64,000 bases of DNA from Cladorrhinum sp. PSN259 (lineage: Eukaryota > Ascomycota > Sordariomycetes > Sordariales > Podosporaceae), in assembly GCA_033725935.1 (NCBI GenBank), contig MU867128.1:62001-126000 (forward strand), read 5' to 3'. Both the position numbers and the translations under genes were made by a program. The notes under the pieces were generated by a model. It searched no databases and had not been told where the DNA came from. It worked only from the letters and a program-made list of their open reading frames with translations. This document shows positions 21,858 through 31,940 of this stretch, piece after piece. Numbering within the stretch: the first letter of the stretch is position 1; every line of letters begins with the position of its first letter.

Positions 21858-24800
21858 ATGTCATGCCAAGCGGAGGAGTCTGGAGGTTGCACTTGTGGTT
21901 TTCACATTGCGTTGGCCGACTTTAAAAGGGCGCTGAAAGACGACGACCTGGCGCGGTCCTTCCAGGGGACCAAACTCCACCATCTCACTGCAGAGATCGC
22001 CAAGATCCAACAAGAACAGGCTTCGAAACGCAGGCTACGATACATGAAGCGCATTGATCCGTTCCTCAAGACGATGCAAGAATATGGAAAAGTGGTTGAC
22101 ATCTTTGTAAACGCTGAAGACATTGTGGCATTTATTTGGGTAAGATCCCTCATTCATCGCATCTCTGAATACACTTCGCTAACCTTGATTCGATCCTCTT
22201 CTCAGGGACCAATGAAGTTCCTTCTAATTGTACGGACATAATTCACAGCTCCTTCTGACCCCATACTGACTCCCCAAATAGACCGCATCCGCCTTCACTG
22301 AAGCCTTTGACTGCTTGCTTGATGCCTACCAAAGGATATGGGAACAACTCCCGTTGTTTGAGGCTTATGCGCCCATGCTCGAATCCAGACCTTACATCAG
22401 AACAGTTTTGGTGTGGATTTACAAGGACATCCTAGAATTTCACCAGGAGGCGATTGGTTACTTCAAAAGTCGATGTAAGGCATCTGATCCTCTTGCTTGA
22501 AAATCCCGTCTAATAACACAATGATCCTCGCAGTATGGAAGCAGTTATTTCAGGCAGTCTGGCGAAGTTTCATCCCCAAGATCGAATTCATCAAGGATAA
22601 CATGGCTCACCATACGAGATTGCTCAATCAAGGCATTGGATTTGTGCAGTTGGAGGAATTGAGCATAATACGGCGGGAAGCCCAGCAAAGATTTGAAATA
22701 CAACGCGAAGAGGGAGTTGAGCGCCGAAGAAGAGACGCTATAAGCTGGCTGAACCCATACCCGTCACAGCTGGGCAAGCATCAAGATGCCCGGCGTCTAT
22801 GCCCTGATACAGGGAGCTGGCTGTTTAAGAGTGATCGGTTCCAGGGCTGGTTCGATCCAACATTTTGCAGGTATCCTTTACTGTGGATCACTGGTATCCC
22901 AGGGGCAGGTTTGTTTTGTCTGATACTATTACCTCACGTCGAGACTAACAGAAAAGGTATTTAGGAAAATCAGTGCTCGCCTCGGTAATTGTCGATGCAG
23001 CCCGAGATCTTGACGTCCCTGACACCGATATCTCAGTCGCCTATTTCTTTTGCCAACCAAGAGATGATGCCAACACATTTGTCGCGGTTGCACGCTCAAT
23101 ATTGGCTCAACTCATCACTCAAAACGCCTCGCTAGTTCCTCAGGTATATGAGCAGTCGTCCCTCAGCGGTGAGGTGACACTTGCCACCACTGATCTCGCC
23201 AAAACATTACTAGCCGATGTTCTTGGGTGCTGCAAGAACACATATCTAATTATTGACGGACTTGACGCTTGCAACAGAAAGGAGCGCAAGGAGATAGTAT
23301 CCAATTTCCGCACAGCCGTTGAGTCTTTACCAACAACCCAAATGCACGAGGTCAGATGCGTCTTTCTATGTCAAGACGACGGGATTGCACGCAAAGATCT
23401 TGTCAACATTCCAACCATTCGAATTGGCCCAGCCGACAACAAAGCCGACATTGAGAAATACTGGACGGTCTGCAAAAGCCAGTTGGAAGTTGACTTCGGG
23501 CCAATTGAGGTTGATATTGTCAAAATTGTTTCAGCTCAAGCACAAGGTCGGTCTCATCATGCCGTTTAGTATCCCCTACATAAGTACTGACAACCTTGCA
23601 GGAATGTTTCTCTATGCCACTCTTGTCTATCTACATTTGAAGACACTATCGACAACGGAAGAGGTACGGCAACAGCTGAACCGCATCCCTAAGAAACTTG
23701 AGGAACTGTGAGAACCCCCTTCACCCGTGCAAACTTCAAGGCATCACTAATAATCTCTGAAGGTATCAAAGAATTATAGAACGACTTCTCGCAACAGAAG
23801 ACTTCCAACCGAAAGATTGCATGAAGCTTCTGGGAACACTTGCTTGCGCAAGGCGGCCACTTAAGTGGTACGAAGTTCAAGGCGCCGCCGCCGTTGATCT
23901 CGATGGGCAAACAGTTGACTTTCGAAAACTACCACGAGGGTTAAAGTACAGTCATCATGACTTGTGTGGCCCCCTGGTCGAGATGAGGTCAGACCAGACT
24001 CTAGAGTTCATCCACCCATCAGCAAGGGAGTAAGTTTAGCCCGTCGCTTATTACTCGCTGCGGGACAAAAGCTCATATGTAACAGGTACCTTCTCCAAAA
24101 TCATTTCAACAATGCGACAGTTCATTTTGAGCTTGCTATTTTGTCAATCTCATATCTAAGCTTACCTGGAAATTTGAGGGCTGTCCAGACCATGCTGATA
24201 CCCCTTCTGCTCGATTCTGGGTACTACGCCATTTTGGAGTATGCTGTCTCGTGCTGGTCACTCCACCTTCTAGAGGTTCTACAAACTGATAAAAAGCACA
24301 CATCACTCGACCTGGAAGAGCTGGAAGAAACTGTGGATATTTTCCTCGATCATCACTGGGTGGAAGGCTCCAACACCGAAAATATTCCCAAGGCCATTTC
24401 CACAGCCCTGTCACGCTTACAGGGATTTACATCACACCACAGGCTCTGTAAATCAGTTGCTGCAGTCAAGAAGCAGCTCACGCAGCACACGCCCACAATC
24501 CCCGAGGAGGGGCCATTAGATCTTACACGAATATTAAAGAGGGTCCGGGACACACTCGCATCCTACTCCGAATCCGGAAACTTGACGGACGCTCAAAAGG
24601 CTGCACTTTGCAGCTTCTACGGCCCCAACTGGTTCAAATGCTCAATGATCAACTGTCAGTACTTTCATCAGGGGTTCAGCACTCGAACTGCCCTCGAGGC
24701 GCACATAGCGCGACATGAACGGCCCTTTGTATGTATCGATCCGCAATGCGACGCTCACACGTTCGGCTTTGCGACCAAGGACGCACTCCAACGACACCTC

Positions 24801-25457
24801 CTCACACATGGCATCGACGTTAGTGATCCAACTGAGGACCTGGAGTTCCCCCTTCCGCCTTCTGCCAAGCCGAACGGAAACGGTGAGAATGCATCGTCGA
24901 AATATGCTTGTCCGACTTGTTTTAAAAAGTTCACAAGAAACCACAACCTCCAAAATCACATGCGCGCACATCGCAAAGAAAAGCCATACCCTTGCGATCA
25001 GTGCAACCAATCTTTTACACGTTTGCATGACCGCAACAGACATCAAGCGCTCCACACAGGCCAAAAACGGTTTATTTGCCGAGGAGATCTTGCTAGCGGC
25101 GGTACCTGGGGCTGCGGCAGGGAGTTCGCGAGGCAGGACAAGCTGGCAGGCCACTTCAAAACTAAATCCGGTCGTAAGTGCATACAGCCGCTGTTCATGG
25201 AGGAGGCAAATGGAATGAGTGGTGAGGAATGGAATGCGAGAATCGCGGAGATATTGTCGAGCAGGTTCATTCTGGATCCTGAACAGATGAAGCCACTCAT
25301 TAAGACACTGTCATACTTCCCAGAATCGTGGGTTAGAGCAGACGGCCGGGGCGATGAGAAGGCAGATGGAGTGGCCGCTCAAGGTCAAAGTCCCGACTCG
25401 GGGTTGGGGACGGAAGAGGCTGATGATGAATCCTCTTGTGCAACGAGCAGCCAGTAG
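21858..25457 (+). CDS. NACHT-type NLR (STAND ATPase) with C-terminal C2H2 zinc fingers
   Basis: Eight exons join into 1066 codons: 21858-22139, 22206-22229 (24-nt microexon, GPMKFLLI), 22282-22474, 22534-22908, 22965-23546, 23602-23707, 23763-24029, 24086-25457. All junctions keep frame. The N-terminus is a helical domain common in fungal NLRs (GPMKFLLI-TASAFTEAFD, WKQLFQAVWRSF). Next is the NTPase: P-loop WITGIPGAGKSVLAS spans the exon 4/5 junction, SVAYFFC follows, and Walker B is YLIIDGLDAC. HPSAREYLL lies beyond the NTPase core. After a helical region come several Cys/His fingers: CSMINCQYFH...H...H, CIDPQC...H...H, CPTCFKKFTRNHNLQNHMRAH, CDQCNQSFTRLHDRNRH, then CGREF...H. STAND NTPases work as signal-triggered switches, in fungi often in non-self recognition or regulated cell death. 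Here the usual repeat sensor is replaced by zinc fingers, suggesting nucleic-acid binding (inference). Confidence 0.85.
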
Positions 25458-25484
25458 AATTCTCTGCAGAATACCTATGTATTT

Positions 25485-25999
25485 AATTATGAGAGAGCCT
25501 CTTCACACTATGCGAATTGTCATATCCCACAATGTATACATCGCACAGACCACTTGGATGTACCTTTCCTTTTTCAATCCACTCCGTCATCAACACTTGA
25601 ACGTTTTAACACAGCCGTCGCAACCATATATAGCAGTAATAGATATACGTATAAAGAATCTATCAATTGCTATAAAATCCACTTTTTTCTAGGCTTCTTA
25701 CACTCGCTAAGCAGGGTAAATCGTCCGAATATAGGTGCTTATAATGCCCCTATTAACAGTTGACCAGCCATATTACGCGCATTCAAAATGCGCCGTAATT
25801 AAGGTCGGTAGCATATTGTAGGCGGGAGGTGGAAGGAAAAGTATGTGCAAGCGTTTGGTGGTGAAAAAGGCTTCTTGAACGTTGCGGTATATGCAGGCAA
25901 TTGATCAATGTAGCTTCTTATGGTCAGGGTTGGGGATATGTATGGGGCATATTGTGGGATGTGACAATTCGCATAGTGTGAAGAGGCTCTCTCTTAATT
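25485..25999. mobile_element. Short TIR element (MITE-like) next to the NLR gene
   Basis: Arms of 45 bp at 25491-25535 and 25949-25993 are inverted copies differing at two positions (both contain GAGAGAGCCTCTTCACACTA in the outward-to-inward sense), with AT-rich TTAATTA sequences just outside. The interior of about 410 bp has no credible gene and is AT-rich. The left end lies about 30 bp after the NLR stop codon, so the element probably supplies the 3' UTR or polyadenylation region. Confidence 0.75.
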
Positions 26000-26937
26000 A
26001 TAATTCATTGTCAAGTGCATCTCATGTGACTTTAGTATGTCGAAGATACCGCCTTACAAATAATTTTTGTAATTAAACTCTGATCTGTTCAATTCTCATA
26101 AATGAATGGTTTGGCATTGCACAGTAGGCTTTTTTTTTTTTTTTTTCAGGAGTTAGATCTTGCAAGTTTGCAGCAACTCAAGCCAAGACCCGGTCCCGCG
26201 GTTAGGACTTAAAGGGGAGCATGGAATGACGCAACGCAAATCCAAGTGAACAGACCGCGATATTTACTTTGGTTAACAGTCTTGGGTAAATATTTATTCG
26301 CGATTATTTATAACTTGCTTTGTTTGAATAGTTGCAAATGAGTTCGATAACCTGTAAAATACAGGTCGTACCCTGTGCTTATCTGGGCTACCGTTCATGA
26401 ATAACATCATACTTGGGGATGGTCCTGGCAAATACAGAAATAAATGAGAATTAAAATTTGGTTTATTTGGCTGGGGGAAAAAAATTGTTCAATTTGGATT
26501 CTTTTTTTTTTTTTTTCCTGTTTGGATTTGTGTTTGTATCAGTCATTCCTTGAAGGAGACGTTTATTTTCTGAAGACTTGCAAGGCCACTAACAGAAACA
26601 CCAGTAATTTATTGCAGAGTGTGTTACTGATAGTTACCACGAGTCCACGCTCTAACCGGCTCCACTTTACGCTGTGTGTACATCTCGACGGCAGGTGATC
26701 CACTCACACTAATCGCCCTGTGGTAGTAGACAACTCAATCTGATTGGCCGGAATCCGTCCTACCAAAATGAACAAACAAAAAACTCGTGTTCAGCACTGC
26801 AAAACAAATCACTGCGGAAAAATAAGATTTCAAGAAGACAGTTCGAGCCTATGCGATAGCCCTTATCAAATTTCGTGGCTCCAAAAAGCTTGGTGGACAA
26901 ACTGTGATCTTCAACACTTTGATCTCACAGATCTTGC

Positions 26938-27020
26938 AAATTGCACCGCCCTCGTAATCAGAGATGAGAAGTGTCTTTTGACGAGTCACGTGGAGCAGAA
27001 TCTGAGCGCTGTGATTGGGT
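26938..27020 (+). mobile_element. Solo arm of CACGTG foldback element
   Basis: The sequence TTGCACCGCCCTCGTAATCA, then GAGTCACGTGGAGC and GTGATTGGGTGCA, resembles the left arms of the copies at 28101 and 16370. No matching right arm was found nearby, so it is a fragment. Confidence 0.5.
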
Positions 27021-27167
27021 GCATCCTTTGTTGGGTGCCACAGTTGCCGTAAATGAATCGACCCAACGGCTTGGATCGATCGGTCAAGATCGGGATCAAG
27101 AAGCGCAAGGTGATCGCCGGTTAAAATTGATGCAACTCAATGTGAACCTTGGAGAATCATGAAATTA

Positions 27168-27250
27168 AATAATAGAGAATTCTTGTTTATCTTATAGCGT
27201 CATCGGGCATAACCGGAAGAAAAAAATAAAATCCAAGAATAATAGAGAAT
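27168..27250 (+). mobile_element. Copy 3 of tiny TSD-flanked insert family
   Basis: The 13-bp AATAATAGAGAAT at 27168-27180 recurs at 27238-27250. Between them are 57 bp with AGCGTCATCGGGCATAACCG and an A-rich end (GAAGAAAAAAATAAAATCC). The core differs from copy 1 by one base in the inverted repeat (GTCAT for GTTAT). Confidence 0.75.
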
Positions 27251-27413
27251 AAAGTGGGGAGTATTTGTTCTGAGTTGCTCAAGCTGTGGTTAACCGGAGA
27301 AAGAAGTTGGTGTTGGTGCCATGGAGGAAGGCCCTTTTGTGCGCCTAAGAGGAGAAGAGGATAAGTAAGCCCACAAGAAGGGGGTAAACACTACGCAAGA
27401 AAAATTAGGTAAT

Positions 27414-27624
27414 AAAACTCTTTATTATTATTTGAATCTCAGCGTTATCGGGCATAACCGAAAAACCCTCAAAAAAAACCTCCGAACAATTATACATAAC
27501 AACTAATCCACTTTACACAATGCATGTCACATGATTACCACATGACATAGCTCGATTGACAAGGCACCTATCTGCCACAACTCGGTCGCAGGCGCCACGG
27601 TGACGCCCACACAAAACTCTTTAT
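27414..27624 (+). mobile_element. Copy 4 of insert family, longer and less certain
   Basis: The core CAGCGTTATCGGGCATAACC at about 27440 is followed by A-rich sequence. The nearest direct repeats are 12 bp (AAAACTCTTTAT at 27414-27425 and 27613-27624), which would make an insert of about 187 bp, much longer than the others. Either this copy carries extra 3' sequence or the boundary repeats are coincidental. Confidence 0.5.
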
Positions 27625-28100
27625 GCAAGTGCAGTAATAATCTGCAAGTTAATAGTTATCATAAACCAAAAAAAAAAAAAAAAAAAAAAATTGTTGGCAG
27701 GTGCAAAAACACAAATGAGACAAGTATTAAAATTGTGCAAGTCAAAGTATGAACGATTATCCGCATTAGTGCAAGGCTGGTTTGTGGGTGTGTGTGCTGG
27801 GAGATGCTTTGTCAGCAAGAATTTTGGGCAACCGCTTTGTCAGCTTGAAGTTCAAACTGGTTGAGCATGAGATCGATGAGCATGGGCCCATGAAGCCTCA
27901 GAGCCTCGTCGACAATTCCACATTCCAGTTTTGGATGCCAAGAAATATAATTTGCAATTTGAAACCTGTGTACAAGCTGCAAACAAAGGTCAAAATAAAT
28001 GAAAAAAGCTTTGTAATATCAGTTTAGCTACGGGGTATACTTGGGCAGATTTTTGTGGTGGTGGGGAGCTTGGTGGTCGTGGAAATAGCTCTCTGGATGC

Positions 28101-28375
28101 GAAATTCAGATTTTTGAGAACTGCACCGCCCTCGAAATCACAATCGAAAAGGGCTTCTTAATCAGTCACGTGCACTCACCCAAAAGGATGGTGTGTGGTG
28201 TGCCTGGCATGCAGGCAAGCGTGGTTGGCGGCGCCAGGAGCCCAGTGGCCGCAGCCGATCTGATTTGGAACTGGGATCGAGATTGCTCCAGACACCTTAA
28301 AATAGCAGCGCACGTGACGGATCAGCAACACCTTTTCGATCACGATTTTGAGGGCGGTGCAGTTTTCAGAAATCG
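28101..28375. mobile_element. Foldback (MITE-like) element with CACGTG arms
   Basis: The left arm (about 28101-28173) includes ACTGCACCGCCCTCGAAATC, then AATCGAAAAGG and TCAGTCACGTG. The right arm (28311-28375) is its inverted copy with scattered mismatches (CACGTGACGGATCAGCAAC...GAGGGCGGTGCAGTTTTC). The interior is about 140 bp without a gene. Related sequences are at 16.4-16.7 kb and 26.9 kb. Confidence 0.65.
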
Positions 28376-29187
28376 ATGAGAAAAGGAAATCTGAGACTCA
28401 AGAGCTTGCATCTCCACATCACCTTGCCCAAATATTACAAAACAACATTTAGGGACTCTCTAGTAGGGGTCCCAGCTTCACGAGACTTTTTTATTATTTT
28501 CAAGCAGGTTTGCGACCTCTACAGCATTTTGAAGTTCTAGACGCACGGGCCACTATTCTATAGGGCTGATCCTAAGTCCTAGAGGCAAATGAATTTTAGC
28601 CCCCATTTCTGCCTTGGAGTGCAAAGTGCGCCTAACCAATATTATGTTCAGTTTTGCGAAAAATCGACTTATCTCCCGCACATTCTACAGAAAATTCTGA
28701 CCAGCCCACATTTTGGTTCTTGCTGCCTTTGGAGTGCGTCTGGCAGTAGTAATTCGATCTAAATAAATCGATCGTTGATGCCAGTGAAACCTTGCTTGTT
28801 GGATTTTTTGTAAAGGCTAGCTATCGCACAAGTCACAAATCCCAAGTGTCTTCGTTGCCAATTTCAGATCAGATATTGCTCGTGCCAGCTATCGAGTCTT
28901 CACAGAGAAAAGATGTCTCAATGGTCTGGCGGGCTCACAAATTGCCCAGGACATGTGCTCCTTGCCCGCGGTTGTCCCCCGCCCCGAGTCTCCTCTCTGT
29001 GGTTCTGACACCTAAGTCTGGTTCTCCGAGTCATCCAACAAGCCACACACGCTGACACGCAATCACAAGCTCCATCACAACCACACTCCCAAGCAGCCAC
29101 AGCCAGAACGTTCCTGAACTCTCTCTCCCACTGACACGCTCCCCTTTATAAACAACAAATTCGGGTTCAGCTTTCACCAATTGGAAC

Positions 29188-29309
29188 GGTCCTGTGGGCG
29201 AGTGGTTAACCCCCCGGTCAACAGCGTTGATTTCACCTAGCGTTGCATTTCCTAAAGTGGAAGTCAGCGAAGGGCCGGGAGCACGTCAGTTCGAACCTGA
29301 CCGGGACCA
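29188..29309 (+). tRNA. Intron-bearing tRNA-like gene, isotype not resolved
   Basis: The 5' end GGTCCTG pairs with CGGGACC (29302-29308, followed by A). A D-arm-like GGGCGAGTGGTTAACCC follows. The T-arm is perfect: GTCAG-TTCGAAC-CTGAC. A T-run terminator begins at 29313, as for RNA polymerase III. The 122-nt span exceeds a mature tRNA by about 45-50 nt, implying an intron in the anticodon loop. CCCGG and CCGGG could form the anticodon stem, but then no U33 is placed correctly, so I cannot assign an anticodon; the D-stem also has a mismatch. It may be a genuine intron-containing tRNA or a decayed one. Confidence 0.55.
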
Positions 29310-29342
29310 ATTCTTTTTTTTTTGTTTTTTATCTTTTTTTTT

Positions 29343-29456
29343 CTCCTTTTCTGTTCTTTTCCTTTTCTGTTCTTTTCCTTTTCTGTTCTTTTCCTTTTCT
29401 GTTCTTTTCCTTTTCTGTTCTTTTCCTTTTCTGTTCTTCTCCTTTTCTGTTCTTTT
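29343..29456 (+). repeat. 16-bp pyrimidine minisatellite
   Basis: About seven tandem copies of CCTTTTCTGTTCTTTT, nearly identical, start just after the tRNA-like terminator and run toward the 3' end of the next minus-strand gene. Surrounding sequence (29310-29520) is also pyrimidine-rich. Confidence 0.85.
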
Positions 29457-29522
29457 TGTTTTTCTCTTTTTCTTTTCTTTTTGGTCTTCTTTTTTCCCTC
29501 TCTTCTTCTTTTCTTCGCTCAC

Positions 29523-30515
29523 TCAAGTGAAATTGTACATGTTATTATAATCCTCAGCCAGCCGGGGATTATGTTCCAGCGCCTTCTTCGTCCCATTCCC
29601 TTTAGGATAGTAGTTATCCTCCCCTCTAAAGTCGCCCTCATCCATGATCCTCTTCCGGAGGGCTAGAAACGCGTCCTCTTCAATCCTCCAATCCGGACGG
29701 AGCGGCATCGTCACCGGGATCTGGTTCCAACCTCCCATCAGCGTCTCCCTCTCCCAGGCAAGATGGGTCCCATGCTTGTGGATCCTCATCACGCGAATAC
29801 ACAAAAAGGCGCCTCTGGGCCCCGTGTGCCAACTCTTACTATCCTTTGGAAGTCTCAAGGGGTGAAAGCCATCTTTCTGGATAGTACTGTCGTAGATGTG
29901 TCTTTTGGGTACCGGCTCGACGGGGTCGTACTTTGCCATCTCGCCGCCGATGGCCCACTGCAGGCCCGTGATCATGTAGAAGATCTGTGACTTGCCGGTG
30001 CGGGTTGTCAACCAACGGGGATCGTCGGACGGAGCCCAAGGGGGGAGCGTGAGGACGATGTTGAGGTACCAATCTGTGGGATTGAAGGTGACCGTCTCCA
30101 GCCGGTCAAAGTTGCGGGAGAAGGCGTATTGTACGTCAAACGCAAACATGCCAGCGCCAACAGGTCCGATGGAGGTGCTCCTGACGGAATCGTCATATCT
30201 CTTGTAGGGTTCCGTGACAGTATGCTTGATATCTTTGGGGGAGAGGGCAATATAATCGCCCGCCTTCCCGTTGATTGGCAGGGCGCTGAGCCTGTTGAAG
30301 CTAGAGAAGATGTGTCCCAATGCCAGGTCGCCTGAGGGTGTCGAGGTACACATGCTTTCTATGGTGGCAGGCCGATAACATCTTTGTTCAACTACGAACC
30401 AACAGTCTTCGTCGAAATGATCTCTTAAGGGGGCTGTTTTGGTGAGTGGCCGCGGAGGTGTCTTGAGTGCATCTTTAATTATCCGATCTCGCAGTCTTGA
30501 AGAACTTGAAATCAT
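29523..30515 (-). CDS. Hypothetical protein, 330 residues
   Basis: Single exon. The ATG at 30515 (MISSSSRLRDRI) is chosen; the frame extends 16 codons upstream only from a TTG. The protein is globular-looking with a basic N-terminus, several Trp-containing segments (DHFDEDCWFVVEQRCY, NPTDWYLNIVLTLPPWAP, FYMITGLQWAIGGEM, MGGWNQIPVTMPLRPDWRI) and no membrane segment or signal peptide. I do not recognise a family. Its stop lies at the end of the pyrimidine-rich tract that follows the tRNA-like gene, so the two loci converge. Codon use looks like that of ordinary genes in the window. Confidence 0.65.
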   Translation of the reverse strand: MISSSSRLRDRIIKDALKTPPRPLTKTAPLRDHFDEDCWFVVEQRCYRPATIESMCTSTPSGDLALGHIFSSFNRLSALPINGKAGDYIALSPKDIKHTVTEPYKRYDDSVRSTSIGPVGAGMFAFDVQYAFSRNFDRLETVTFNPTDWYLNIVLTLPPWAPSDDPRWLTTRTGKSQIFYMITGLQWAIGGEMAKYDPVEPVPKRHIYDSTIQKDGFHPLRLPKDSKSWHTGPRGAFLCIRVMRIHKHGTHLAWERETLMGGWNQIPVTMPLRPDWRIEEDAFLALRKRIMDEGDFRGEDNYYPKGNGTKKALEHNPRLAEDYNNMYNFT

Positions 30516-31940
30516 TATGTGTGAGGTGGAAATGAAAGAGAAGTCACTAACTGTGCTGTTCAATCTTTTGTCTTAATTATGTACACTCAGTGGCATTATA
30601 GAGGGGGTAATTATAACCAGGCAATGGGATGACGAAGGTATTGAACACGAAAAAACAACAACTGTGTAGAACTCCAAAATGCCTACCGAAATTGTAAGAC
30701 TATGGGTGTCCACGACCTACCGGACAACTCGGCATGATCATAGGTAACTAACAAGACAACTTTTGATGTGAATAATGAAGAACAAGACACGTGCCATTTT
30801 TATTGGCGAAACACTGAAGACACCTTCATCAGTTCCTGGTACAATGCAAACATGGGGGCCTCACGATCCATGTTCGCCACTGCTGGTCTTGATCGACAGC
30901 AATGTCTCAGAAGTACGGTTCAACGCAAACTTGGACACCATACAATGACAACATTCCTGTCACAGACAAACCAGATCAGCACAACACCCGCCATGTTGCG
31001 CGTGAAGATGGTGATGCAGTTGCACGGTAAGCCAACAATGACTTTTCTTCGTTGCCATACACGTAACCTTGAAGCGCGTCAGCTTTCTGGATGAACTCAA
31101 TCTTTGTGTTTCCTTGTTGGCATACAACCGACATACGTTAAATTGCCGCTAAGTACTCATCATCCCAAGTGTTGAGTTCTTGGGGAAATGTCACCCTTTT
31201 TGGCAGTCATCCATAATGATGAATACTGAAGCTAATTTTCGTCGAATAGTGATATACATACACCAGGTGCGGGGCAGGGAAGAGACAGGTTTATTTGTCA
31301 ATTTTAAGCAGTGCGTGCCCAAAAGATGCGCTTATTTCGCGAAATGATTCACAAAGTCATTGCCAATGACGAGCCTAGCTAGAGATTATAATGGGTTTCC
31401 ACTGAATCTTATGCCCTACACCTTTTCGGCCTGCTCTACAAATAAGGGAATTTAGTATCGCACTTGAAAAATGAAAACCCTGTACAAAATTACCGCGTTT
31501 TATGCAAGTCCACTCCAACTAAATGTGAATCGCATTGACAGTGACTGCTAAAAATATGGCCATATTTTGTTGGATGCGAGTTAAGTTGATTGGAGCAAAG
31601 ACTTTTTTGGCGTTCACTTGTTTTAAAATACATAAAGTCTAGGCACCATTGAACCAACAAACGAAAAAATAGCGGGGAAAAGCGACATCTCGACTACCTG
31701 TGGGTTTCTTCAACAATTTTTTTTCTTCTTCTTCTTTTCTCAACCGCTCCAGAAGCCCAACAGCGTGAATTCTAACCTAGCCCCCTTGGTCTTTGACCTG
31801 GCCTAAGCTCCCAAATATATAATCGAAAAGACAAACGGATTTCCGACCACACCCTTAATTACCCCTCACGTCATCTTTGATTGAGATATTTTGTTGCGAA
31901 TTACTCAACCATGTTCTGAATTATCAATCTCCCCAAAATT
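30516..31940. other. Intergenic region, no gene seen
   Basis: About 1.4 kb of AT-rich sequence with only short frames. A CTT-rich tract near 31720-31740 may belong to the promoter or 5' UTR of the HET gene to the right. Confidence 0.45.

Larger units (their letters stand above)
26000..29187. other. Gene-poor, AT-rich, repeat-bearing region
   Basis: About 3.2 kb with no recognisable protein gene on either strand. It contains T-runs (26131-26149, 26503-26517), one arm of the foldback family (about 26938-27020), two tiny TSD-flanked inserts (27168-27250 and 27414-27624), an A-run near 27668-27690, and a complete foldback element (28101-28375). Confidence 0.6.

Noticed and set aside
29194..29666. 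Phe/Leu/Ser-rich and Lys/Glu-rich frames over the pyrimidine minisatellite
   Set aside because: Pure consequences of the 16-bp tandem repeat on both strands.
30768..31094. 108-codon plus-strand frame upstream of the HET gene
   Set aside because: No domain, no supporting context, composition typical of intergenic sequence.
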